Part shown: positions 28,301 through 36,560 of the stretch, in pieces
How the letters are laid out: the number at the start of each line of letters is the position of its first letter
How positions within the stretch are numbered: the first letter of the stretch is position 1
Source of the DNA: Lutibacter sp.
GTDB lineage: Bacteria; Bacteroidota; Bacteroidia; Flavobacteriales; Flavobacteriaceae
Length of the DNA: 64,000 nt
Direction: 5' to 3'
Assembly (NCBI RefSeq): GCF_030692605.1
Contig: NZ_JAUYUD010000085.1
Location: 1 to 64,000, forward strand
Translations under genes and position numbers: made by a program
The notes under the pieces: generated by a model
What the model saw: only the letters and a program-made list of their open reading frames with translations
Databases searched by the model: none
What the model was told of the DNA's origin: nothing

Positions 28301-28727
28301 TGGTCGCAAATTATTAATTTTAGCCAGAGAACTTGATTTACAAAATGAATTTGAGGATGTAATTATTGAAAATTTAATTCCAACAAATTTACAGGAAGGT
28401 TCTATAAATCAGTTTTTAAATAAATTAGATAAAATGAATACCTTTTATCAAAATATAAAAGACAATCAAAAAGACAATCATGTGTTACGTTACATAGGCG
28501 ATTTGTCTGGAAATTTGCAAGAAGACAAAGGGATTTTAGAAGTAAAATTAATTTCTGTTTCAGCAAATAGTGCTTTAGGGCAAATACAAGGAGCTGATGC
28601 TATTTTTGAAATATTTACAGAATCGTATGGAGAAAAACCAATTGTTATTCAAGGTGCTGGAGCAGGAGCTTCAGTAACAGCAAGAGGTGTTTTTGGAGAT
28701 ATTTTACGATTAGCGCAGAAAAATTAG
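25338..28727 (+). CDS. metX-thrA: Trifunctional homoserine O-acetyltransferase / aspartokinase / homoserine dehydrogenase
   Basis: One 1129-residue frame joins three enzymes of methionine and threonine synthesis. Residues 1-325 are MetX-like alpha/beta hydrolase: nucleophile in IIGGSLGGGIAWE, acid in GVDSDLFF, His in HGHDAFL. Residues 326 to about 770 are aspartokinase (KVVKFGGKSLAN, TTLGRNGSNYTA) with ACT repeats. From about 772 it is homoserine dehydrogenase (IAIFGKGLVGGTL, SSNKIANTLSYSFY). The MetX/kinase junction lies in an A8 tract at 26301-26308. With seven A the frame would end in TGA overlapping the kinase ATG at 26313. A SAM-I riboswitch precedes it. Confidence 0.9.
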   Translation: MSKLKHINIASFIPEKGINSQEINLSYQLFGRELHTAPIVLVNHALTGNSNVAGNNGWWQDLVGNNKVIDTEQYTILSFNIPGNGFDGFVVDNYKDFVARDIAKLFLIGLQELQINELFAIIGGSLGGGIAWEMAVLNPPITKHLIAVATDWKSTDWLIANCQIQEQFLSNSCNPVHDARMHAMLCYRTPESFKERFQRSKNEELEIFSVESWLLHHGKKLQERFQLSAYKLMNQLLKTIDVTTGREATILDTIKASIHIIGVDSDLFFSAEENKETHKHLALTNPKVTYNEINSVHGHDAFLMEYEQLEKIIEPIFKQSSKKNKMKVVKFGGKSLANGIGIESSLKIISNNIKKGEKITVVVSARGETTDHLESILEKAKNSLPYIEEFEALKKYQLEVDETANLSVEFQLLDEIFRGVNLLGDYTPKVKDQVLAQGEILSGKTITHLLNKQGVKANFVDSRTLLKTNNQFGKALLFESISEENVIEHYRKNNGDVTQIITGFIASNLNGETTTLGRNGSNYTASLLANYLNAAEFQNYTHVSGIYTADPALVENSKKIEKLSYQEANEMANFGANILHAKTIIPLIEKNIPLRILNTFDPDNPGTLIGSESEIGGIKSLSVDEDVALVNLIGRGLLGKVGVDGRIFTALGKENISVSIISQGSSERGIGFIVDAKNGYKAKIVLENEFKSEFESKDVSQIYVTEKVSVISIIGQSLHSFNQPYSALIKNNITPILINNTVTGENVCLVVKQSDLHKAVNVIHGEIFGISKNINIAIFGKGLVGGTLIEQLLKSKENIIKRKNINLNVFAIANSSKVLLNKNGVSIKWKKELEKSEINNNIQNIIDFAEKNHLENLIAIDNTSSGEFVKNYIDLVENGFDLVSSNKIANTLSYSFYNQLRGKLKEHKKTYLYETNVGAGLPLIDTIKLLHDSGENITRIRGVFSGSLSYLFNNYSIQNRPFSEVLQEAIDSGFTEPDPREDLCGNDVGRKLLILARELDLQNEFEDVIIENLIPTNLQEGSINQFLNKLDKMNTFYQNIKDNQKDNHVLRYIGDLSGNLQEDKGILEVKLISVSANSALGQIQGADAIFEIFTESYGEKPIVIQGAGAGASVTARGVFGDILRLAQKN

Positions 28728-28802
28728 CCCCCTAACCCCCGAAGGGGGAATGAAGTCGGGAGACCAAAGACAAAAGATTGATGGCTGAGCGTAGTCGAAG
28801 CC
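28726..28802 (+). repeat. GC-rich palindrome (family P, copy b) and a second short repeat
   Basis: A forward copy of the palindrome (28726-28750) begins inside the TAG stop of metX-thrA. It is followed at 28783-28802 by GGCTGAGCGTAGTCGAAGCC, a palindrome-like motif often scattered in flavobacterial genomes. The rest of the 117-base gap before metZ shows short 'gataccagatactaaatac' reiterations. Confidence 0.7.
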
Positions 28803-28844
28803 GAATACCAAATACAGGATACCAGATACTAAATACATAAAAAA

Positions 28845-30014
28845 ATGAGTGATAAAAATTTTGAAACCAAAGCAATTAGAACGCAAATAGAGCGATCACA
28901 ATTTCAAGAGCATTCAACTCCCTTATACTTAACTTCAAGTTTTGTGTTTGAAGATGCGGAAGATATGAGAGCTTCATTTAGCGAAGAAAAAGAACGAAAT
29001 ATTTATTCTCGTTTTAGCAATCCAAATACATCTGAATTTGTAGAAAAAGTTGTAAAAATGGAAGGTGCTGAAGAAGGTTATGCGTTTGCAACTGGTATGG
29101 CGGCTATTTTTTCAACATTTGCGGCTTTGTTAAATAGTGGAGATCATATTGTTTCAGTTCGTGCTGTTTTTGGCTCTACACATACCTTATTTACAAAGTA
29201 TTTTCCAAAATGGAATATTGAAACATCGTATTTTGATATTAATAATCCTTCAGAAATTGAAGCTTTAATAAAACCTTCAACAAAAATTTTATATGCAGAA
29301 TCACCAACAAATCCCGGAGTCGATATTATTGATTTAGAATTGTTAGGTGAAATTGCTAAAAAACATCATTTGTTACTGGTAATAGATAACTGTTTTGCTA
29401 CACCTTATATTCAGCAACCTATATCGTATGGAGCCGATTTGGTGATTCATTCAGCAACAAAATTAATGGACGGTCAAGGTCGTGTTTTGGGAGGTGTGGT
29501 CGTTGGAAAAGCAGATTTAATTCGAGAAATATATTTATTTTCTCGTAATACGGGTCCGGCATTATCACCTTTTAACGCATGGGTTTTATCAAAAAGTTTA
29601 GAAACACTTGCTGTTAGGGTAGACCGGCATTGTGAAAATGCACTTAAATTAGCAGAATTTTTAGAAAATCATAAGCAAGTTTCAACAATAAAATACCCAT
29701 TTTTACCATCACATCCACAGTACAAAATTGCAAAAAAACAGATGAAATTAGGTGGAAATATTATCGCTATAGAAGTGAAAGGTGCATTGGAAGCAGGAAA
29801 AAAGTTTTTAAATGCTATTAAAATGTGTTCGTTATCTGCTAATTTGGGAGATACGCGTACTATTGTTACGCATCCGGCATCAACAACACATAGTAAATTA
29901 ACTACAGATGAACAATTGGCTGCAGGTATAACTCCTGGTTTAGTAAGAATTTCAGTTGGTTTAGAGAATGTAAATGATGTAATTAATGATATCAATCAAG
30001 CCTTAAATAGTTAA
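28845..30014 (+). CDS. metZ: O-succinyl/acetylhomoserine sulfhydrylase (MetZ-like)
   Basis: A second trans-sulfuration-family PLP enzyme, 389 residues, with the PLP lysine in VIHSATKLMDGQGRVLGG and cofactor contacts in YSRFSNPNTSEF and ATGMAAIFSTFAALL. The sequence and length suit the MetZ branch, which makes homocysteine directly from an acylated homoserine and sulfide. Cystathionine gamma-synthase is the main alternative. Together with metY it gives two routes for sulfide capture. Confidence 0.82.
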   Translation: MSDKNFETKAIRTQIERSQFQEHSTPLYLTSSFVFEDAEDMRASFSEEKERNIYSRFSNPNTSEFVEKVVKMEGAEEGYAFATGMAAIFSTFAALLNSGDHIVSVRAVFGSTHTLFTKYFPKWNIETSYFDINNPSEIEALIKPSTKILYAESPTNPGVDIIDLELLGEIAKKHHLLLVIDNCFATPYIQQPISYGADLVIHSATKLMDGQGRVLGGVVVGKADLIREIYLFSRNTGPALSPFNAWVLSKSLETLAVRVDRHCENALKLAEFLENHKQVSTIKYPFLPSHPQYKIAKKQMKLGGNIIAIEVKGALEAGKKFLNAIKMCSLSANLGDTRTIVTHPASTTHSKLTTDEQLAAGITPGLVRISVGLENVNDVINDINQALNS

Positions 30015-30068
30015 AAATATTAATGAATTTTACGAATATGTGAATTATGTAACGATAAGTGTTTTATA

Positions 30069-30089
30069 AGTCTACCAAATTAGTAGACT
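30069..30089. promoter_or_regulatory. Candidate operator of the sulfate assimilation operon
   Basis: A perfect inverted repeat AGTCTAC-N7-GTAGACT. It lies 14 bases upstream of a consensus -7 element (30104-30111), across the -33 position. The dyad length suits a dimeric winged-helix regulator such as an Rrf2-family protein; the protein is not identifiable here. Confidence 0.5.
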
Positions 30090-30103
30090 AATAAAAAAAT
30101 ATG

Positions 30104-30111
30104 TAATTTTG
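30104..30111 (+). promoter_or_regulatory. -7 element of the cys operon
   Basis: TAATTTTG matches TAnnTTTG and predicts a transcript start near 30118. This argues against starts at 30109 or 30112 for the first gene and favours GTG at 30139. Confidence 0.5.
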
Positions 30112-30138
30112 GTGATTATAAATCGTAGATTATTTAGT

Positions 30139-30393
30139 GTGATTGATCAGATAATACAATCAACAAACGAAGAACGTTTTGAAAATGCAATCAAATCAGA
30201 AAAACCAATTCGCAGTGTTGTTAAAGCAATAAGTTGGAGAATAGTTGGTACAATAGATACTATTTTAATTTCGTGGATAATAACAGGTGAAATTTCAATG
30301 GCATTAACAATAGGTTCAATAGAAGTAATCACTAAAATGATTCTGTATTTTTTTCACGAACGATTATGGAACATTATAAAATGGGGTAAATAA
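30139..30393 (+). CDS. DUF2061 membrane protein in the sulfate assimilation operon
   Basis: A small membrane protein (84 residues from the chosen GTG) with the DUF2061 pattern: SVVKAISWRIVGTIDTILISWIITG, then a helix with IGSIEVITKMILYFFHERLW. DUF2061 genes recur beside sulfate assimilation genes in Bacteroidota, but the role is unproven; a part in transport or signalling is possible. The frame is open upstream to TTG 30109, but that lies in the predicted promoter. The stop overlaps the cysH start by one base (TAATG). Confidence 0.8.
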   Translation: MIDQIIQSTNEERFENAIKSEKPIRSVVKAISWRIVGTIDTILISWIITGEISMALTIGSIEVITKMILYFFHERLWNIIKWGK

Positions 30394-31010
30394 TGAAAGA
30401 ATTAGATATTGATAAATTAAATGAAGAATTAAAGGGGAAGTCACCTTTTGAAATTATTTTAAAGGTTTTAGAATTTGCTAAAAACCCTGTGGTAACTACC
30501 AATTTTAGGCCTTACGAAGTTGCAATTTTGCATGCATGTGTTCTAATTAAAAAGGACCTTAAAGTTATTTGGTGCGACACAGGCTACAACACCCCACAAA
30601 CCTATAAACATGCATTTGAGCTTATTGAAAAGTTAAAATTAAATGTTCATTTGTATGTACCAAATGAATCATCAGCGTATAGAGATGCTTTTATGGGAAT
30701 ACCAGGTATTGAAGATCCTATGCATAAAATATTTACGTATCAAGTTAAATTAGAGCCTTTTAATAGAGCAATGAAAGAACATAAACCCGATGTTTGGTTT
30801 ACAAATTTAAGAATCGGACAAACCGAATTTAGAAATAGTATTGATGTAGTTTCATTAAGTAGAGAGGGCGTTTTAAAAGTAAGTCCGTTTTATAATTGGA
30901 CAGATGAACAACTTGATATCTATTTAGATCAACACAAACTACCAAACGAATTTAAATATTTCGACCCAACAAAAGTATTAGGAAATAGAGAATGTGGGTT
31001 ACACAATTAA
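30393..31010 (+). CDS. cysH: Phosphoadenylylsulfate reductase-like protein
   Basis: A 205-residue PAPS reductase family protein with the nucleotide-binding region VIWCDTGYNTPQTY, the family block FTNLRIGQTEFR and the catalytic C-terminal motif RECGLHN. It lacks the extra paired cysteines that bind the 4Fe-4S cluster of APS reductases, so by sequence it should use PAPS. No APS kinase (CysC) is present in the window or fused to CysN. It is the second gene of the operon and lies 6 bases before cysD. Confidence 0.87.
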   Translation: MKELDIDKLNEELKGKSPFEIILKVLEFAKNPVVTTNFRPYEVAILHACVLIKKDLKVIWCDTGYNTPQTYKHAFELIEKLKLNVHLYVPNESSAYRDAFMGIPGIEDPMHKIFTYQVKLEPFNRAMKEHKPDVWFTNLRIGQTEFRNSIDVVSLSREGVLKVSPFYNWTDEQLDIYLDQHKLPNEFKYFDPTKVLGNRECGLHN

Positions 31011-31016
31011 ACAAAA

Positions 31017-31916
31017 ATGACAGAGAAACTACATATTAACGCCCTCGAAAACGAGGCAATTTACATTTTTAGAGAAGTTGCCGCACAATTTGAAAAACCA
31101 GTATTATTATTTTCTGGCGGAAAAGATTCCATAACATTGGTTAGACTTGCTCAAAAAGCATTTTATCCGGCTAAAATTCCGTTTCCTTTGATGCACATTG
31201 ATACAGGGCATAATTTTCCTGAAACTATTGAATTTAGAGACAGATTGGTGGAAGAATTAGGCCTTGAATTGATTGTTAGAAATGTACAAGATAGCATTGA
31301 TCAAGGAAAAGTAAAAGAAGAATCGGGAAGATATTCTAGCCGAAACACTTTGCAAACTACTACACTTTTAGATGCAATTGAAGAATTTAAATTTGATGCG
31401 TGTATTGGTGGAGCCAGAAGAGATGAAGAAAAAGCGAGAGCTAAAGAACGAATTTTTTCAGTTCGTGACGATTTTGGACAATGGGATGAAAAAAACCAAC
31501 GACCTGAATTATTTGATATGTTAAATGGTCAAATTCATTTAGGGCAAAATGTACGTGTTTTCCCTATTTCGAATTGGACTGAATTAGATGTTTGGACGTA
31601 TATTCAAAATGAAGATCTTGAAATTCCTTCCATTTATTTTTCTCATAAACGCGAAATCTTTGTAAGAGATGGTCTTATTTGGTCGGCTTCGGAACATGTG
31701 TATAAAGATGAAGATGAAGAAATTGAAGAACGGATGGTTCGTTTTAGAACAGTTGGAGATATGAGTTGTACAGCAGCAGTAGATTCTTATGCAGCAACAA
31801 TAAGTGAAGTTGTTTCAGAAATTAGAGATTCGAGTATTTCAGAACGTGGCGCACGAATTGATGATAAAAGATCTGAAGCTGCTATGGAAAAACGTAAACA
31901 ACAAGGGTACTTTTAA
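31017..31916 (+). CDS. cysD: Sulfate adenylyltransferase subunit 2
   Basis: CysD makes APS from sulfate and ATP with its GTPase partner CysN. The PP-loop SGGKDSITLVRLA lies near residue 30, and MHIDTGHNFPETIEFRD and ACIGGARRDEEKARAKERIF are diagnostic. The length of 299 residues is normal. Its stop codon coincides with the start of a GC-rich palindrome pair that separates it from cysN by 99 bases. Confidence 0.95.
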   Translation: MTEKLHINALENEAIYIFREVAAQFEKPVLLFSGGKDSITLVRLAQKAFYPAKIPFPLMHIDTGHNFPETIEFRDRLVEELGLELIVRNVQDSIDQGKVKEESGRYSSRNTLQTTTLLDAIEEFKFDACIGGARRDEEKARAKERIFSVRDDFGQWDEKNQRPELFDMLNGQIHLGQNVRVFPISNWTELDVWTYIQNEDLEIPSIYFSHKREIFVRDGLIWSASEHVYKDEDEEIEERMVRFRTVGDMSCTAAVDSYAATISEVVSEIRDSSISERGARIDDKRSEAAMEKRKQQGYF

Positions 31917-32010
31917 GCCCCCTTACCCCCGAAGGGGGGATTTGTTAGTGGGTAGTAAAAAAAATAAAAATAATAATAAAATATTCCTCCCCTTTGGGGA
32001 GGTTAGGTTG
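31915..32010. repeat. Inverted pair of GC-rich palindromes (family P, copies c and d) between cysD and cysN
   Basis: A forward copy (31915-31941, AAGCCCCCTTACCCCC then GAAGGGGGG) starts in the cysD stop codon. A reverse copy (31985-32010, CCTCCCC-TTT-GGGGAGG then TTAGG) ends just before the cysN ATG. About 43 bases of AT-rich filler lie between. The hairpins probably reduce or reshape read-through between two genes whose products must assemble 1:1. Confidence 0.85.
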
Positions 32011-32015
32011 GGTTT

Positions 32016-33263
32016 ATGGAAGTTTTAAAAATAGCAACAGCAGGAAGTGTTGATGATGGAAAGAGTACTTTAATTGGACGATTATTGTACGATACAAAAT
32101 CGTTAACCGATGATAAATTAGAAGCTATAGCACATAGTAGTAAGAAAAAAGGATATGATTATTTAGATTTTTCTTTGGCTACAGATGGTTTAGTAGCTGA
32201 ACGTGAGCAAGGAATTACAATAGATGTGGCTCATATTTATTTTTCTACCAAAACAAGAAGTTACATTATTGCAGATACGCCTGGTCATGTTGAATATACC
32301 AGAAATATGGTTACGGGAGCATCAACTTCTCAAGCAGCTATTATTTTAATTGATGCAAGACATGGTGTTATTGAACAAACCTATCGTCACTTTTTTATCA
32401 ATAATTTATTGCGAATTAAAGATGTAATTGTTGCCATAAATAAAATGGATTTGGTCGATTTTTCAGAAGAAAGATATAACCAAATTAAAGCAGATTTTGA
32501 AGTTTTAGTGGGTAAAAGTGATTATGAAGATCAGCACATTACCTACATTCCTGTGAGTGCATTAAAAGGAGATAATGTAGTTGAAAAATCAATTAATATG
32601 GATTGGTTTAAAGGGCAAACATTATTGGAACATTTAGAAAAATTGGATGCTATAAATATTTATAATAGAGGAAAAATGCGATTTCCGGTTCAGTTTGTCA
32701 TTCGACCTAAAAAAGAAGAATTTCACGATTTTAGAAGTTATGCTGGTAAGGTTTATGGTGGAGAAATAAATGTTGGCGATGAGGTTATAGTGCTGCCCTC
32801 AGAAACAAAAACAAAAATTAAAGAAATTTACTTCTACGATCAAAAATTTGATACAGCGGCTCGAAGATCTTCCATATCTGTAACACTTGAAGATAATGTA
32901 AATGTAAGCAGGGGAGATATGATTGTAAAAGTAAATGAATTACCAAAAATTCAAAAACAGTTTACAGCAACGGTTTCTTGGATGGATGCAAAGGATTTGG
33001 TAACCGGTTCAAAATATGTATTACAACATGGAGTAAATAAAGTGTTGGCTAAAGTAAGTGCGATAAACAATAAAATTGAAACCGATTTTTCGGGTATAGA
33101 AACCAATGTTTCAAGTTTAAAAATGAATGATATTGCTTCAGTATCATTTCATTTAAATAAACCAATTTTTTTCGATTCCTTTAAAGAACATCGCACAAAT
33201 GGAGCCTTTATTTTAATAGATCCACAAACAAATAATACAGCAGGGGCTGGATTTATTGAATAA
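32016..33263 (+). CDS. cysN: Sulfate adenylyltransferase subunit 1 (GTPase)
   Basis: A 415-residue EF-Tu-like GTPase that drives APS formation by CysD. The P-loop is GSVDDGKSTLIGRLLYD at residue 10, with DTPGHVEYTRN and AINKMDLVD. It ends after the beta-barrel domains and carries no fused CysC kinase, unlike many CysNC proteins. The ATG follows the reverse palindrome by five bases. Confidence 0.95.
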   Translation: MEVLKIATAGSVDDGKSTLIGRLLYDTKSLTDDKLEAIAHSSKKKGYDYLDFSLATDGLVAEREQGITIDVAHIYFSTKTRSYIIADTPGHVEYTRNMVTGASTSQAAIILIDARHGVIEQTYRHFFINNLLRIKDVIVAINKMDLVDFSEERYNQIKADFEVLVGKSDYEDQHITYIPVSALKGDNVVEKSINMDWFKGQTLLEHLEKLDAINIYNRGKMRFPVQFVIRPKKEEFHDFRSYAGKVYGGEINVGDEVIVLPSETKTKIKEIYFYDQKFDTAARRSSISVTLEDNVNVSRGDMIVKVNELPKIQKQFTATVSWMDAKDLVTGSKYVLQHGVNKVLAKVSAINNKIETDFSGIETNVSSLKMNDIASVSFHLNKPIFFDSFKEHRTNGAFILIDPQTNNTAGAGFIE

Positions 33264-33301
33264 GGAAATATCTTATTTTTTTAATTAACAATATCTATTT
33301 T

Positions 33302-34342
33302 ATGATATCACCATTGCTAAGCCATTTACTAATTCCTTTTATAATTGCTATGTTTTTAGCAATTACCATGGGAGGAAGTGGAACAGGGCCAGCTTTTTCT
33401 GTAGCATATGGTTCAAATGTTATAAAAAGAAGTTTAATACCTGGGCTTTTTGGTGTCATGGTGTTTTTGGGAGCATTAATAGCAGGTAAAAATACGGCTT
33501 CAACTGTTGGAGGTGAGATTCTTCCTTCAGAATTTATGACTTTTACAATTGTTTCAATAATTCTTTTTTCTGTTGCGATTTCGTTATTAATTGCAAACTT
33601 AGCGGGTATTCCTCAATCCACAAGTCAATCAACAGTGTTCGCAGTAGTTGCTCCCGCTATCTATTTTAATGAGTTGAATACTGAAAAATTATTTACCGAA
33701 ATTATACCCACATGGTTTATTTTGCCAATAATTGCCTTTGCTATTTGTTATTTATTTGGGAAATATTTGTACGAACCCATAAAAAACAATGGATTTATAA
33801 AATCTCGTTCCGAAAAAATAAATTTAAATCCAGTTTGGAATACCATAATTGTAGTGATGTCTTTATATGTTGCTTTTTCAATTGGCGCTAATAATGTAGC
33901 TAATGCTTCAGGACCAATAGCATCAATGACAGCAAATGAATTAAATGTTGATTCAGAAAGTAATTTCACGTTAATTTTAATATTATCAACACTAGTTATT
34001 GCTCCAAGTTTTGCAATTGGAAGTTCCATATTTGGAGATAAAATTGTTAAAAATACAGGTAAAGAAATATATTTATTTGGAAAATCAGAAGCTGTTTTAA
34101 TAGCTTTTGTTTCAGCAAGTTTATTGATACTTGCATCGGTAGTAAAGGGAATCCCAACATCGTTAGTTCAATTAAATGTTGCAGCTATTTTAGGAATTGG
34201 AGTTTCAAAATTAGGAGCTAAAAATATTTTTAATAAAACAAAGGTTAAAAAGTTTTTTGTGATGTGGATAATTGCTCCAGTTATTGCATTTTCATTGTCT
34301 TTTTTACTGATATTTTTAACAGATAAATTTAAAATTTTATAA
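33302..34342 (+). CDS. PiT-family anion permease, probably sulfate
   Basis: A 346-residue membrane protein with about ten helices and the duplicated PiT signature: MGGSGTGPAFSVAYGSN in the N-terminal half and GANNVANASGPIASM in the C-terminal half. Most PiT proteins carry phosphate, but Bacillus CysP of the same family carries sulfate. Location between cysN and sulfite reductase makes sulfate the likelier substrate here. Confidence 0.83.
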   Translation: MISPLLSHLLIPFIIAMFLAITMGGSGTGPAFSVAYGSNVIKRSLIPGLFGVMVFLGALIAGKNTASTVGGEILPSEFMTFTIVSIILFSVAISLLIANLAGIPQSTSQSTVFAVVAPAIYFNELNTEKLFTEIIPTWFILPIIAFAICYLFGKYLYEPIKNNGFIKSRSEKINLNPVWNTIIVVMSLYVAFSIGANNVANASGPIASMTANELNVDSESNFTLILILSTLVIAPSFAIGSSIFGDKIVKNTGKEIYLFGKSEAVLIAFVSASLLILASVVKGIPTSLVQLNVAAILGIGVSKLGAKNIFNKTKVKKFFVMWIIAPVIAFSLSFLLIFLTDKFKIL

Positions 34343-34357
34343 ATAAAATAGGAAGAT

Positions 34358-34373
34358 GCAAAATATATTTTGC
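34358..34373. repeat. 16-base perfect palindrome upstream of sulfite reductase
   Basis: GCAAAATATATTTTGC lies in the 127-base gap between the permease and the sulfite reductase genes. It may be a regulator site or a weak terminator; no T-run follows. Nothing else is evident in the gap. Confidence 0.45.
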
Positions 34374-34469
34374 GGATATATATACAATCAAAAACATACA
34401 ACTAATTAAAAATCATGTTTCTATATGAAGTGGGAATTCTTTTTTACTAACTAAAAAAAATCAAAATCA

Positions 34470-36560
34470 ATGCAAAGTTTTAGAACCGAGATCGAAAATC
34501 CGATCGTCGAAAAGGATATTATTGACTTAGAAAATAAAATAAGTCTTTATTACGAAGGTAAAATTGACGAACAACGTTTCAGAAGTTTACGTTTAGCGCG
34601 TGGTGTTTATGGCCAACGTCAGTTTGGTGTACAAATGATTCGTATTAAATTACCTTACGGAAAATTAACAAGCGAACAGTTGCACAGAATTGCAAATGTT
34701 TCTGATGAATATTCTAGAGGAAGATTGCACATTACTACCCGACAAGATATTCAAATTCATCATGTAAGTTTAGATAGAACCCCTGAACTTTGGGCCGAAT
34801 TAGAAAAGGATAATATTACCTTACGTGAAGCTTGTGGAAATGCCGTAAGAAACGTGACAGCTAGTGAAACTGCAGGAATTGATCGAAATGAGCCATTTGA
34901 TGTTTCACCGTATGCACATGCCGTTTTCGAATTCTTTTTACGTAATCCAATTTGCCAGGAATTAGGACGAAAATTTAAAATTTCGTTTTCTGGAACCGAT
35001 GAAGATACAGCATTGAGTTTTATGCACGATTTGGGTTTTATTGCTAAAATTGAAAATGATGTAGTTGGTTTTAAAATAATGATTGGTGGAGGTTTAGGCT
35101 CACAAGCTCGTTTGGCAGATACTTTATTCGAATTTGTTGATGCTGCTAAAATTATTCCTGTTACCGAAGCTGTTTTACGCGTTTTCGATAGATTTGGAGA
35201 AAGAACTAAAAGAGCCAGAGCTCGTTTAAAATTTTTAGTAAAAGAAATTGGATTTGATGCATTTGTGCATTTGGTAGAAGAGGAACAAAAAGCGATTTCA
35301 AATTCAACCTATAAAATTGATGTTTCTAAATTTGAAAATGAAATTAATCTTCCAGTATTTGAAACTCCTGAAGTACTACTTAAAGATGAAAATCAATTCA
35401 ACCTTTGGAAAAATTCAAATGTAATTCCACAAAAACAACAAGGATTTGTTGCAATTGGTATTAAAGTTCATTTAGGTGATTTTTATACTGATAAAGCTCG
35501 ATTGTTGGCAGATTTAGTCAAAAAATATACAGGAAATGACATTCGATTAACATTAAGACAAAATATTTTAATTCGTCATGTGAAAGAGGAATTATTACCT
35601 TTTTTTTATGTTGAACTGAATAAATTAGGATTTGCGGAAATAGGGTATAATAGTACGTTGGATATTACTTCTTGTCCAGGAACCGATACGTGTAATTTAG
35701 GAATTGCAAGTAGTACCGGAATTACTACTGAATTAGAAAGAGTTTTAAAAACTGAATTTTCACAGTACGCAAATAATAAAGATATTACCATAAAAATTAG
35801 TGGATGTATGAACAGTTGTGGACAGCATTCAATGGCTCATATTGGTTTTCAAGGAATGACTATAAAATCAGGCAAATTGGTTGCACCTGCATTGCAGGTG
35901 TTATTAGGAGGAGGAATTTTAGGAAATGGTGAAGGAAGAATTTCAGATAAGGTAATTAAGATTCCAAGTAAAAGAGGGCCCGAAGCATTAAGAACGATAT
36001 TAAATGATTACCAATCAAAAGCACTAGTTGAAGAATCATTTTTGAATTATTACGACCGCCAAGGTGAAATGTATTTTTATAATTTACTAAAATCGTTAAG
36101 CAACTCAACAAACTTAGTGCAAAGCGATTTTATAGATTGGGGTGCTGAGGAACAATTTGAAATGGCAGTTGGCGTTGGAGAATGTGCAGGTGTTGTAATC
36201 GATTTAATTGCAACCTTATTATTGGATAGTGAAGAAAAATTGGAAAACGCATCAGAATCATTGAAGTTAAATCAATATTCAGATAGTATTTATTATTCCT
36301 ATACAAGTATCGTAAATACAGCAAAAGCATTATTAATTTCAGAAGGGAAAAATACCAATTCACAGGCTGTTATTATATCAGATTTTGAGGAATATTTTGG
36401 GTCTAGAATTGAGTTGGAAAGTTCATTTTCAGATTTTATATACCAGATTCAAAAGAATGAACCAACTAAAGAATTTGCTCAAAAGTATTTAGCCGATGCC
36501 CATCGATTTTATAAAAAAGCAACTGAATATAGATTAAATGCACTTACTAATGAATCCTAA
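34470..36560 (+). CDS. Siroheme sulfite/nitrite reductase with a C-terminal HEPN-like extension
   Basis: The first 550 residues are a ferredoxin-type sulfite/nitrite reductase. Siroheme/4Fe-4S ligands are in TSCPGTDTCNLG (about residue 402) and SGCMNSCGQHS (about 445), with the basic substrate-site RGRLHITTRQDIQIHH. Context (cys genes and siroheme synthesis) points to sulfite. About 140 further residues follow from position 555: helical, starting FEMAVGVGECAG, with YSDSIYYSYTSIVNTAKALL and ending AHRFYKKATEYRLNAL. They resemble HEPN helical bundles, not any reductase partner domain. The role of the extension is unknown. Confidence 0.85.
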   Translation: MQSFRTEIENPIVEKDIIDLENKISLYYEGKIDEQRFRSLRLARGVYGQRQFGVQMIRIKLPYGKLTSEQLHRIANVSDEYSRGRLHITTRQDIQIHHVSLDRTPELWAELEKDNITLREACGNAVRNVTASETAGIDRNEPFDVSPYAHAVFEFFLRNPICQELGRKFKISFSGTDEDTALSFMHDLGFIAKIENDVVGFKIMIGGGLGSQARLADTLFEFVDAAKIIPVTEAVLRVFDRFGERTKRARARLKFLVKEIGFDAFVHLVEEEQKAISNSTYKIDVSKFENEINLPVFETPEVLLKDENQFNLWKNSNVIPQKQQGFVAIGIKVHLGDFYTDKARLLADLVKKYTGNDIRLTLRQNILIRHVKEELLPFFYVELNKLGFAEIGYNSTLDITSCPGTDTCNLGIASSTGITTELERVLKTEFSQYANNKDITIKISGCMNSCGQHSMAHIGFQGMTIKSGKLVAPALQVLLGGGILGNGEGRISDKVIKIPSKRGPEALRTILNDYQSKALVEESFLNYYDRQGEMYFYNLLKSLSNSTNLVQSDFIDWGAEEQFEMAVGVGECAGVVIDLIATLLLDSEEKLENASESLKLNQYSDSIYYSYTSIVNTAKALLISEGKNTNSQAVIISDFEEYFGSRIELESSFSDFIYQIQKNEPTKEFAQKYLADAHRFYKKATEYRLNALTNES

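Noticed and set aside
30393-31010. CysH as a 4Fe-4S APS reductase
   Set aside because: The paired CC and CxxC cysteines needed for the cluster are absent.
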